A stretch of DNA of 5,188 bases from the NCBI GenBank assembly GCA_023231265.1, contig JALNVT010000180.1:1-5188 (forward strand). Direction: 5' to 3'. Source of the stretch: Sphaerochaetaceae bacterium (GTDB taxonomy: Bacteria > Spirochaetota > Spirochaetia > Sphaerochaetales > Sphaerochaetaceae). Within the stretch, counting starts at the first letter, position 1, and each line of letters begins with the position of its first letter. Positions 1 through 5,088 of this stretch are shown in pieces. The notes below the pieces were generated by a model, which had not been told where the DNA came from, ran no database searches, and was given only the letters and a program-made list of their open reading frames with translations. The translations under genes were made by a program, and so were the position numbers.

Positions 1-5
1 ATAAT

Positions 6-9
6 CTCC
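6..9 (-). promoter_or_regulatory. Ribosome-binding site of a gene starting beyond the left edge
   Basis: On the minus strand the last bases of the window read TTGGAGATTAT, containing a GGAG Shine-Dalgarno core. It comes 7 nt after the stop codon of the 17-145 reading frame. No start codon fits at a normal spacing inside the window, so a further minus-strand gene probably starts a few bases past the edge. The identity of that gene cannot be seen. Confidence 0.4.
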
Positions 10-16
10 AATTATT

Positions 17-145
17 CTATGCAAAAAGGGATGGTAAATACAAGGTAACACCAGGTACAAAAATGAACAATAAAACAATATAAATCAAATAGACCGTAAA
101 AGAAATATTTTTCTTACTTACATTTTTGATAAAGATACTCGATAA
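17..145 (-). pseudogene. Possible 3' remnant of a TRAP transporter large permease (DctM-like C-terminus)
   Basis: A minus-strand frame open from 199 to a TAG at 17-19 encodes about 60 residues. The last 30 are one hydrophobic segment followed by VPGVTLYLPSLFA. TRAP large permeases (DctM/SiaM family) typically end with a hydrophobic helix and then a P-x-hydrophobic-S/T-L-W/Y-LP motif, so this looks like such a C-terminus. The resemblance was judged by eye and covers only about 35-40 residues. The rest of a roughly 430-residue permease is absent, because upstream the same DNA encodes the end of mntP in another frame. I see no ribosome-binding site or start codon of its own at a sensible place; the only ATG (199) lies inside mntP. 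The likeliest reading is a truncated, non-functional remnant left by recombination. Alternatives are a small single-helix membrane peptide or chance. Confidence 0.33.
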
Positions 146-158
146 ACAAGTAACAATA

Positions 159-176
159 GATTGAGAAAAATCAATC
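159..176 (-). repeat. Inverted repeat spanning the mntP stop codon
   Basis: GATTGA and TCAATC form perfect 6-bp arms around a 6-nt loop, and the right arm includes the mntP TGA stop. The minus-strand transcript could fold here, but what follows (TATTGTTAC) is not a uniform U-run. At best it is a weak terminator or mRNA-end stabiliser. No better terminator for this gene is visible down to the window edge. Confidence 0.3.
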
Positions 177-725
177 AACGAGAAGAATATAGAATCCAAG
201 AGATATCAAAGCAATTCCTCCAATCAACTCGGATTTGTCAAATTTATCTCCAATTATAAAGCCAAAGATGACTCCAACAAATGAAAGGAGAAAAGTTACA
301 ATTGCGATAATTATTGTACTTGTGTATATATTAAGATTTATAAGCGAGAGCGATAATCCAACACTTAGATCATCTATGCTGGTTGCAAAACCAAGAAATA
401 ATAAATTCAAAAAATTGAAATAGGTTCTTTTTGATATTATGTCCTCATCATCCTGTCTCCACTCTCTGATCATATTGAGTCCAATTGATAGCAGGAGAAT
501 GAAAGCTATTAAATCTGTATAATGAGAGAAATAACCTTTTATGTATGTACCTAAGAAATATCCAATCAATTGCATTGCAACTAAAAAGAGGGCAAAAGTA
601 AAAGAGACTTTTATGGCTAATTTTGTATTTCGTCGTCCTTCTTTTATTCCAAGTGCAATAGATACGGCAAAAGCATCCATGGCTAAAGAAAAGGCTATAA
701 GCAGTATTTTTACAAAATTTGACAT
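171..725 (-). CDS. mntP: MntP-family manganese efflux pump, second (diverged) tandem copy
   Basis: This 184-residue inner-membrane protein belongs to the MntP (DUF204/YebN) family, which exports Mn(II) and protects against manganese excess. It has about six hydrophobic segments and a charged cytoplasmic loop near residues 88-105. The first signature, MDAFAVSIALG, is at 16-26 with the acidic residue D17. The second, SIDDLSVGLSLS, is at 116-127 with D118. The end, GGIALISLGFYILLVD, is family-typical. It is roughly two-thirds identical by eye to its neighbour at 845-1405. I chose the ATG at 725 rather than 737: both paralogues then begin MSN, share 14 bp around the start, and have a GGA core exactly 7 nt upstream. 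The 737 ATG would consume that site. Two oddities are D119 where the family and the neighbour have Ala (SIDAL), and Q52 where they have Pro (MPLxG). Its own promoter lies just upstream. It may be functional with altered transport or be drifting. Confidence 0.92.
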   Translation of the reverse strand: MSNFVKILLIAFSLAMDAFAVSIALGIKEGRRNTKLAIKVSFTFALFLVAMQLIGYFLGTYIKGYFSHYTDLIAFILLLSIGLNMIREWRQDDEDIISKRTYFNFLNLLFLGFATSIDDLSVGLSLSLINLNIYTSTIIIAIVTFLLSFVGVIFGFIIGDKFDKSELIGGIALISLGFYILLVD

Positions 726-759
726 AATTATTTCCATCTAGAATTGATTTTATATCATA

Positions 760-788
760 AGTGTAGGCTAATTTTAGAGATAATTCAA
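760..788 (-). promoter_or_regulatory. Predicted sigma70-type promoter of the downstream mntP copy
   Basis: On the minus strand, TTGAAT (788-783) is followed by a 17-nt spacer and TACACT (765-760). This predicts a transcript start near 753, about 28 nt before the ATG at 725. Each hexamer matches consensus at only 4 of 6 positions. The same -35, spacer length and leader length recur in front of the paralogue at 1405, which raises confidence. A TTAGCCTA stretch in the spacer faintly resembles a DtxR/MntR half-site but has no second half. Confidence 0.45.
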
Positions 789-810
789 TTAACAGGGTCT
801 GCTGTTGATT
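787..810. repeat. Small inverted repeat between the two mntP genes
   Basis: AACAG (791-795) and CTGTT (802-806) are perfect arms around a 6-nt loop. With flanking A-T and G-T pairs the stem extends to about 8 bp in plus-strand sense. On the minus strand, where the genes are transcribed, the extension is interrupted and no U-run follows. It is therefore not a convincing terminator for the upstream mntP. It lies next to the -35 of the downstream copy and could be a protein site or chance. Confidence 0.22.
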
Positions 811-844
811 TATTTATTCTATGAGGTATCTTGTCAGTGAATGT

Positions 845-1405
845 CTACGGCACCAAAAGGATATTGAAGCCAAGACCAATCAACACAATCCCACCAACGA
901 GTTCAGATTTATCAAACTTATCACCAATTTTTGCTCCAGATAATACGCCCATAAAAGAGAGAAACAGTGTTACAAGACCAATTACTATTGCACTTGTGTA
1001 AATATTTAAGCTGATGAAAGAAAGAGACAATCCAACACTTAGTGCATCAATACTTGTTGCAATTCCAAGAATGATCAAGTTTTTAAATGATGCATAGTTC
1101 TTTTTGAACATCCTTTTGGCCTCATCATCAGTGCACCTCCACTCTCGTATCATGTTGAATCCAACAATAAGAAGTAAGATAAAAGATATCAAACTGGCAT
1201 AATTTGCAAAATATGATTTAACATGAGTTCCAAGATAATATCCAACCAATGGCATTATTACTTGAAACATAGCGAAAACAGAGGCTGATTTAAAGGCCAA
1301 ATTCATATTACGTTTTCCATTCTTTATTCCTAGAGCAATTGATACTGCAAAGGCATCCATTGCAAGCGAGAAAGCTATGAGCAATATTTGTATTGAATTT
1401 GACAT
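845..1405 (-). CDS. mntP: MntP-family manganese efflux pump, first (canonical) tandem copy
   Basis: This 186-residue polytopic membrane protein is of the MntP (DUF204/YebN) family, predicted to pump Mn(II) out of the cytoplasm. It keeps all the landmarks I can check: MDAFAVSIALG at 16-26 (D17), MPLVGYYLG at 51-59, the charged middle loop around 88-108, SIDALSVGLSLS at 118-129 (D120), and the C-terminal GGIVLIGLGFNILL. Length matches the usual 180-190 residues. The ATG start is supported by AGGA (1416-1413) about 7 nt upstream and by a well-formed promoter at 1469-1441. It precedes the diverged copy by a 119-bp gap that holds a separate promoter, so the two can be transcribed separately. The predicted leader of about 29 nt is too short for the yybP-ykoY manganese riboswitch that controls many mntP genes. 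Regulation, if any, is probably by a repressor or activator. Of the two copies this one best fits a working exporter. Confidence 0.95.
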   Translation of the reverse strand: MSNSIQILLIAFSLAMDAFAVSIALGIKNGKRNMNLAFKSASVFAMFQVIMPLVGYYLGTHVKSYFANYASLISFILLLIVGFNMIREWRCTDDEAKRMFKKNYASFKNLIILGIATSIDALSVGLSLSFISLNIYTSAIVIGLVTLFLSFMGVLSGAKIGDKFDKSELVGGIVLIGLGFNILLVP

Positions 1406-1440
1406 AATTTGGTCCTGTTTTTTTTAAAGTTGTTTTTTGG

Positions 1441-1469
1441 AGTATAGATTAATTCAATCTGTTATTCAA
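1441..1469 (-). promoter_or_regulatory. Predicted sigma70-type promoter of the upstream mntP copy, with internal inverted repeat
   Basis: On the minus strand, TTGAAT (1469-1464), a 17-nt spacer and TATACT (1446-1441, 5 of 6 consensus matches) predict a transcript start near 1434, 29 nt before the ATG. Inside the promoter, AGATT and AATCT (1446-1460) form 5-bp arms around GAATT, reaching the edge of the -10. That is a plausible operator position for a metal-responsive regulator. The repeat itself is not conserved in the paralogue's promoter, although -35, spacing and leader length are. Confidence 0.6.
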
Positions 1470-1470
1470 T

Positions 1471-1514
1471 AAAAAAAACAAATCTACACTAGATAAATAA
1501 AATATAGTGGATTT
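1471..1514 (-). terminator. Probable intrinsic terminator after the FrnE-like gene
   Basis: About 25 nt past the stop at 1539, the minus strand can form a stem of AAATC plus CACTA pairing with TAGTG plus GATTT. It has a 2-nt bulge and a 13-nt loop, and is followed by G and eight Ts (1478-1471). The stem is AT-rich and the loop long, so it is weak, but position and U-run fit. It separates the thiol oxidoreductase from the mntP promoter immediately downstream. Confidence 0.5.
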
Positions 1515-1538
1515 CAGTTTTTAAATTGCAAGAGAAGG

Positions 1539-2141
1539 TCAGAACTTCCCATTCTCGAATTTTTCGAATACTTCTTTGAACACCTCAGGAGGTTGAGCTC
1601 CTGTAATTTTAACTTTATCATTTATAATAAAAGTTGGAACACTGCTTATTCCAGCTTGAGTGCAATAATGCTGGTTATCGACTATGATCTGCTTGTATTT
1701 ATCATCACTCAAAACTTTGTCGACTTCTTCACCTGTAATTCCAACAGATGCTGCAATTTCTTTCAAAACTGGAAGCAGTCCAATATTCAATGTTTCTGTA
1801 AACATTGCATCGTACATCTTGCTGTTGTACTCCTCACTCTTTCCTATTTCTTTGGCATACTCTGCAACTTGAAGAGCATTATTGGAGTTGACCACAGTTG
1901 TTAGATGTGCCATCTCAATGCCATATTTCTTACCATAGGCCTTTATGTTTTCATTCAAATCAAGATCTGTGCCAAAATATTGCCCTACGGGAATCCCTTC
2001 TTGAGGAGCATCAGAATGTATCTCAAAACTTTTGAAGGTCAATTCTGTATCATACTCTTCTTTAATGCTATTGAATATGGATTTTCCAATATAGCAATAG
2101 GGACATTGGAAGTCTGCATACATTTTTATATTAAATTTCAT
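1539..2141 (-). CDS. DsbA-family / FrnE-like cytosolic thiol-disulfide oxidoreductase
   Basis: This 200-residue thioredoxin-fold protein is of the DsbA/FrnE (2-hydroxychromene-2-carboxylate isomerase-like) group. The N-terminal strand leads into the redox motif CPYC at 13-16 in the context DFQCPYCYIGK, the FrnE-type signature (usually CPWCxxG). A helical insertion spans roughly 65-150. The conserved cis-proline loop is SSVPTF (P169), followed by the last strand and a C-terminal helix. There is no signal peptide, so it should act in the cytoplasm on protein or small-molecule disulfides; substrates are unknown. FrnE relatives have been linked to oxidative-stress tolerance and to steps in polyketide biosynthesis, and no biosynthetic genes accompany it here. 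The ATG at 2141 has AAGGAAAG about 8 nt upstream. It forms a single-gene unit with its own palindrome-rich promoter region (2167-2206) and a probable terminator (1514-1471). The extra C158 is not part of a recognised motif. Confidence 0.9.
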   Translation of the reverse strand: MKFNIKMYADFQCPYCYIGKSIFNSIKEEYDTELTFKSFEIHSDAPQEGIPVGQYFGTDLDLNENIKAYGKKYGIEMAHLTTVVNSNNALQVAEYAKEIGKSEEYNSKMYDAMFTETLNIGLLPVLKEIAASVGITGEEVDKVLSDDKYKQIIVDNQHYCTQAGISSVPTFIINDKVKITGAQPPEVFKEVFEKFENGKF

Positions 2142-2166
2142 AAATTCTTTCCTTATATATGAGCAA

Positions 2167-2206
2167 ACTATAAATAGTCTTACATATGTATATACAATAT
2201 AATGTA
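2167..2206 (-). promoter_or_regulatory. Candidate promoter and double-palindrome operator of the FrnE-like gene
   Basis: Two TACA...TGTA palindromes lie side by side: TACATATGTA (2181-2190, perfect) and TACAATATAATGTA (2193-2206, six of seven pairs). Their centres are 14 bp apart. A possible promoter runs from TTGTAT (2197-2192) to either TTTATA (17-nt spacer) or TATAGT (2172-2167, 19-nt spacer). One palindrome then sits in the spacer and the other over the -35, a classic repressor position. The TACAAT/ATTGTA flavour recalls MarR/OhrR-type sites, which would suit a redox gene. The regulator is not encoded in the window and the background is very AT-rich. Confidence 0.38.
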
Positions 2207-2278
2207 TTTAATTCCTATCGTCTATATAGTAATTAGCTTAAATCAAAAATAATAAAAACTTTAATAGATTTACTGTAT

Positions 2279-2303
2279 AAAAAAAGAGCCTCTTAAAGCT
2301 CTT
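2279..2303 (-). terminator. Intrinsic terminator of the amino-acid ABC operon
   Basis: On the minus strand, AAGAGC (2303-2298) pairs with GCTCTT (2289-2284), with an 8-nt loop that a further G-T pair can shorten. An uninterrupted T-run follows down to 2279. It starts 13 nt after the ATPase stop codon, and is the clearest terminator in the window. It marks the end of the three-gene transcript. Confidence 0.85.
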
Positions 2304-2315
2304 CTTCTATGTGAA

Positions 2316-3035
2316 TTACCACATCAATATCTTGTCTAAAAAACCTTTAACAAGTGGGTCTTTAGGATTTTCAAACACATCCTTACTCTTACCTACTTCC
2401 AAAAATCTTGCTCCGTGTGAATTAGGTGGATATCCCAAAAATCCTGTCTTCTCACAGGCCTGTTTGGCGAAACCCATTTCATGAGTTACAATTACAAAAT
2501 TCAGTCCCTCATCTTTAAGCTCGTCAATCATATCAAGTACTTCAACTGTATATTCAGGATCAAGTGCAGAAGTTGGTTCATCTAAAAACAGAAGATCTGG
2601 ACGAGAGGCTACAGCTCTAGCTATTGCTATTCTCTGCTGCTGTCCTCCAGATAATTGAGAGGGTCTTTTTGATGCATCTTTCAACAATCCAAAACGATCT
2701 AGAAGCTCTTTTGCTCTATCATCTGCCTCATCATGTGTATAACCATATACCTTCTCAAGTGGTATGGTGATGTTCTCTAGACCTGTCCAATGCTTGAATA
2801 GGCCATTCTGCTGGAACACAAAACCGGTACTCTTGCATTCAACATAGACCTCACCTTCAGTAGGTGTTATAAGTCCTCCAAGAATTCTTAGAAGTGTTGA
2901 TTTACCACCACCAGAAGGACCAATGAGAGATAATGTTGAGATATCATCATCAAAATCAACATGTGATAACACTCTCTTCATCTTTCCATCATTACCTATG
3001 AAGCTGTGAGACAAATTCTTTATTTTAATTCTCAT
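2316..3035 (-). CDS. Polar amino-acid ABC importer, ATP-binding subunit
   Basis: This 239-residue ATPase belongs to the GlnQ/HisP family and powers import through the permease encoded just upstream. All nucleotide-binding elements are intact: Walker A GPSGGGKST at 39-47, Q-loop VFQQ at 73-76, signature LSGGQQQR at 128-135, Walker B LLFLDEP at 148-154, D-loop SALD at 156-159, and switch histidine H185 in VTHE. It ends with the usual FENP...FLDKIL tail. The ATG at 3035 has AGGT about 6 nt upstream, embedded in the end of the permease gene; the gap between the two is only 7 nt, so translation is likely coupled. One oddity: after the H-loop, where relatives have a short FMDxGKIVEEG-like stretch, this protein reads FLGYPPNSHGARFLEVG, about six residues longer by my alignment. 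It is the last gene of the operon, followed by a strong terminator. The transported amino acid cannot be read from this subunit. Confidence 0.96.
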   Translation of the reverse strand: MRIKIKNLSHSFIGNDGKMKRVLSHVDFDDDISTLSLIGPSGGGKSTLLRILGGLITPTEGEVYVECKSTGFVFQQNGLFKHWTGLENITIPLEKVYGYTHDEADDRAKELLDRFGLLKDASKRPSQLSGGQQQRIAIARAVASRPDLLFLDEPTSALDPEYTVEVLDMIDELKDEGLNFVIVTHEMGFAKQACEKTGFLGYPPNSHGARFLEVGKSKDVFENPKDPLVKGFLDKILMW

Positions 3036-3042
3036 ATTTTAC

Positions 3043-3795
3043 CTAACCTTCAAAATTGTAATATCTTTCAAGAGCTTTACCTATCATAGCTAAAGGAATT
3101 GTCAAACATAAATACAGCAGACCTAAGAACAGATAGCTCTCAAATAATCTGAAGTTCAATGCAGATATCTCTCTCATTGTTTGAGTCAATTCAATGACAG
3201 CAATGATTGATAGAAGGGACGAATCTTTAATTATAGAAGAGAACTGTCCAACCAAAGGAGGAAGAGTTCTTGCTACCAATTGAGGAATCACAACAAGTTT
3301 TACAGTTTGTGATCTGGAAAATCCAACAGCTTTAGCTGCTTCAAGTTGAGTTGGATCCAGTCCTTGAATACCACCTCTGATTATCTCTGCAATATATGCC
3401 CCTTCGAATATGGACAGGATCAAAACTCCGGAAAGAAATCTATTCTCAACGCCCCAGGCTGTACCTATGATGTAATAGAATAGATAGATCTGCATGATCA
3501 AAGGAGTTCCTCTGATGAAGTTTATATAAATAATGGATATGTATTTTAAAAATAATATCTTACCGTTCTGCAATAATGCAGCAACAATACCAATAAATAA
3601 GCTCAAAACAAATCCCGCAAGAGAAATAGCAACGGTCATTAAAAACCCTTGCCATATTCTCTGTCGAAATTCAACTACAAAGGAGAAATCGAATGCAACT
3701 CCCAGTCTCAATACTGAAATCCAAACAAGGATTATCACCAGTAAAGAGGCCAGAAATGCATTTAGAGTTTTTGTTAAGTTAGATCGAAGAACCAT
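3043..3795 (-). CDS. Polar amino-acid ABC importer, membrane permease (HisM/GlnP type)
   Basis: This 250-residue inner-membrane permease of the polar amino-acid uptake family probably works as a homodimer, since only one permease gene is present. An N-terminal membrane segment lies at about 13-34. The transport core starts near 48, with IRGTPLIMQIYLFYY at 94-108. The cytoplasmic EAA loop that docks the ATPase is at 152-171 (EAAKAVGF...VIPQ), and KDSSLLSII at 190-198 is also family-typical; further membrane helices follow to about 240. The ATG at 3795 has AGGT about 7 nt upstream and lies 22 nt inside the preceding binding-protein gene, indicating translational coupling. Length and motif spacing are normal, with no frameshift visible. 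Amino-acid specificity is set mainly by the binding protein and is unknown. Confidence 0.95.
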   Translation of the reverse strand: MVLRSNLTKTLNAFLASLLVIILVWISVLRLGVAFDFSFVVEFRQRIWQGFLMTVAISLAGFVLSLFIGIVAALLQNGKILFLKYISIIYINFIRGTPLIMQIYLFYYIIGTAWGVENRFLSGVLILSIFEGAYIAEIIRGGIQGLDPTQLEAAKAVGFSRSQTVKLVVIPQLVARTLPPLVGQFSSIIKDSSLLSIIAVIELTQTMREISALNFRLFESYLFLGLLYLCLTIPLAMIGKALERYYNFEG

Positions 3796-4673
3796 TTAAA
3801 ACCTAAATCCTTGAAAGCTTGTTTCTCTTCATGAAGGTATTTCTCTGATAATTCATCAAAACCACCGTTTGCTGTATACTCTTTTATGAAAGCGTTGACC
3901 TGGTTGAGCAATTCAGTATTACCTTTCTGAACACCCACACCCCACATATCTTTATCTTGGAAAGGTACGTAAACTGCTTTTGTTGTTTCAGGATTTCTTT
4001 GTTGGTTACGATAGATAGTTAACTGGTCATAGAAGAAGCCATCAGCCTTACCTTGAGCTACTTCTGTAACACAGGCACTCTCATCAGCCAATACAATTAC
4101 TTCTGCATTCTTCATATGTGTCTTTGCATATATAAATCCAGTGGAACCTGCTTTTACAGCAACCTTCTTGCCCTTCTGATCAAGATCTTCAGCACTGTTT
4201 ATATCTGAATCTTTGTTGACCAATATACCTAACATTGAATTTGCGTAAGGATCTGAAAAATCAATTACCTTACCTCTATCTTCGGTTATAGTCATACTGC
4301 TTATTACAAGATCAACTTTTTCTGTCTGTAGAGACGGAATCAATCCTTCCCAAGCTGTATTTACAATTGTAACGGGTCTGCCTAAGTACTCTCCCAGAGC
4401 CTTTGCAAAATCTACTGAAATTCCAGTAGGATTGCCCGCAGTATCTTTTGTTTCAAATGGAGGATATGCCAGTTCCATAGCAACTACAAGAGGTTCACTC
4501 TTTTCTGTTACCTGAGAAGTCTCTGTCTCCTGAGTACTTGTGCTCTCAGCCGTTTCAGTAGTCTTCTTTGCATCACTCTTAGCACAACCTGCCAGTAAAG
4601 CAACACAAAGGAGGAGTACTCCAGTTAGGACAATTTTACTTGTACCTTTTTTGGACTTGATTATATTTTTCAT
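3774..4673 (-). CDS. Polar amino-acid ABC importer, substrate-binding lipoprotein (family 3)
   Basis: This 299-residue extracytoplasmic binding protein captures an amino acid and delivers it to the permease. A basic N-terminus and hydrophobic stretch lead to the lipobox LLAGC, with C30 as the predicted lipidated residue. A Thr/Ser/Glu-rich linker covers about 34-60. The bacterial solute-binding family 3 domain begins near 61 (PLVVAMELAYPPFE). Family landmarks include G84/D88, W108 with LIPSLQTEKVDLVISSMTIT, R133 in EDRGKVIDFSDPY (the arginine that typically holds the ligand carboxylate), AGSTG at 175-179, and D216 in DGFFYD (often the amino-group ligand). The exact substrate is not decidable. 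The ATG at 4673 has a strong GAGGTG site about 4-5 nt upstream. It is the first gene of the operon, and its last 22 nt overlap the permease start. The binding protein, usually needed in excess, is favoured by first position. Confidence 0.96.
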   Translation of the reverse strand: MKNIIKSKKGTSKIVLTGVLLLCVALLAGCAKSDAKKTTETAESTSTQETETSQVTEKSEPLVVAMELAYPPFETKDTAGNPTGISVDFAKALGEYLGRPVTIVNTAWEGLIPSLQTEKVDLVISSMTITEDRGKVIDFSDPYANSMLGILVNKDSDINSAEDLDQKGKKVAVKAGSTGFIYAKTHMKNAEVIVLADESACVTEVAQGKADGFFYDQLTIYRNQQRNPETTKAVYVPFQDKDMWGVGVQKGNTELLNQVNAFIKEYTANGGFDELSEKYLHEEKQAFKDLGFKWFFDLT

Positions 4674-4814
4674 TTAACACCTCACTTAGTATTTCTAATT
4701 TTCTTGTCAGTCAAAACAAGGAAAAAGATTAAATGTAATTATTTTTCATTTAGATCATAATCCCAAACAGATAAAATCAATATAATTATTATATCCCAAA
4801 AATCATTTATCTGC

Positions 4815-4854
4815 GCACTTAACAAATTAGTAAAGAAATAATTTATTTCAGTGC
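4815..4854 (-). repeat. Nested hairpin in the probable ABC operon leader
   Basis: GCACT (4815-4819) pairs with AGTGC (4850-4854). Directly inside the right arm lies a perfect inverted repeat, GAAATAA-T-TTATTTC (4835-4849). In the minus-strand transcript this sits within the first 45 nt after the predicted start near 4856. It could be a 5' stabilising stem, a leader regulatory element or, as DNA, an operator. No U-run follows, so it is not a terminator. Confidence 0.35.
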
Positions 4855-4862
4855 TTGAATAT

Positions 4863-4891
4863 ACTATAATACAAATGCAAATAATTGAAAA
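4863..4891 (-). promoter_or_regulatory. Best candidate promoter for the ABC importer operon
   Basis: On the minus strand, TTTTCA (4891-4886, 4 of 6 consensus matches), a 17-nt spacer and TATAGT (4868-4863, 5 of 6) predict a transcript start near 4856 and a leader of about 183 nt. A closer TTGACT...TACTAA pair (4714-4686) has better -35 bases but would start transcription inside the ribosome-binding site, so I prefer this one. It is a consensus match only, in AT-rich DNA. Confidence 0.38.
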
Positions 4892-4952
4892 CCTATCCAA
4901 GTATCTGTAGCTCCAAACAAAATTTTGCACTATTAGATGTATAACTAATATT

Positions 4953-4997
4953 TTGATATCAATTACTTAGGTATTCTACATATATATCATTTGATAT
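4953..4997. repeat. Pair of TTGATAT-based palindromes
   Basis: TTGATATCAA (4953-4962) is a perfect palindrome. Some 22 bp further, ATATCA-TT-TGATAT (4984-4997) is an inverted repeat with 6-bp arms. Both contain TTGATAT, and a third copy lies on the minus strand at 5171-5165. They lie upstream of the predicted operon promoter and could be binding sites for a dimeric regulator, though AT-rich DNA makes such motifs by chance. Confidence 0.28.
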
Positions 4998-5079
4998 TAC
5001 TCAGATGTAAAAGTAAAAACCAAAAAACTTTTTCCCATTTATTCCCTTTTAACACCTTTTCAAATTAATTCCTAGTAAG

Positions 5080-5088
5080 TTTATAGCA
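5080..5088 (-). promoter_or_regulatory. Candidate extended -10 element
   Basis: TGCTATAAA on the minus strand matches the extended -10 form TGnTATAAT at all but the last base. No good -35 lies 16-18 nt upstream, which extended -10 promoters can tolerate. Transcription would start near 5073 and give the ABC operon a 400-nt leader including a possible 13-codon frame. It is weak evidence on its own. Confidence 0.25.

Noticed and set aside
723..737. The upstream ATG at 737 as the start of the second mntP copy
   Set aside because: It would swallow the GGA ribosome-binding core. The paralogue aligns from MSN, with identical spacing and sequence around the 725 start.
829..838. TCTTGTCAGT shared between the inter-mntP gap and the region before the ABC operon (4702-4711)
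   Set aside because: A 10-base match between two places in a 5-kb AT-rich window is expected by chance, and the contexts differ.
1406..1538. A yybP-ykoY manganese riboswitch upstream of mntP
   Set aside because: No riboswitch core is visible, and the predicted leader of about 29 nt is far too short to contain it. The interval is explained by a terminator and a promoter.
4686..4714. TTGACT-17-TACTAA as the ABC operon promoter
   Set aside because: The spacing is ideal, but transcription would start within the GAGGTG ribosome-binding site, leaving almost no leader, and the -10 matches consensus at only three positions.
4703..4720. CTTGT/ACAAG inverted repeat as an operator of the ABC operon
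   Set aside because: Arms are only 5 bp with an 8-nt loop, and its position is meaningful only with the rejected nearby promoter.
4739..4930. A 63-codon hydrophobic minus-strand frame as a small gene
   Set aside because: It begins with GTG, has no ribosome-binding site, shows no recognisable family, and overlaps the best promoter and leader hairpin of the ABC operon.
5009..5034. AAAAGT/ACTTTT arms with a T-run as a plus-strand terminator
   Set aside because: The stem is almost entirely A-T with a 12-nt loop, and no plus-strand gene precedes it.
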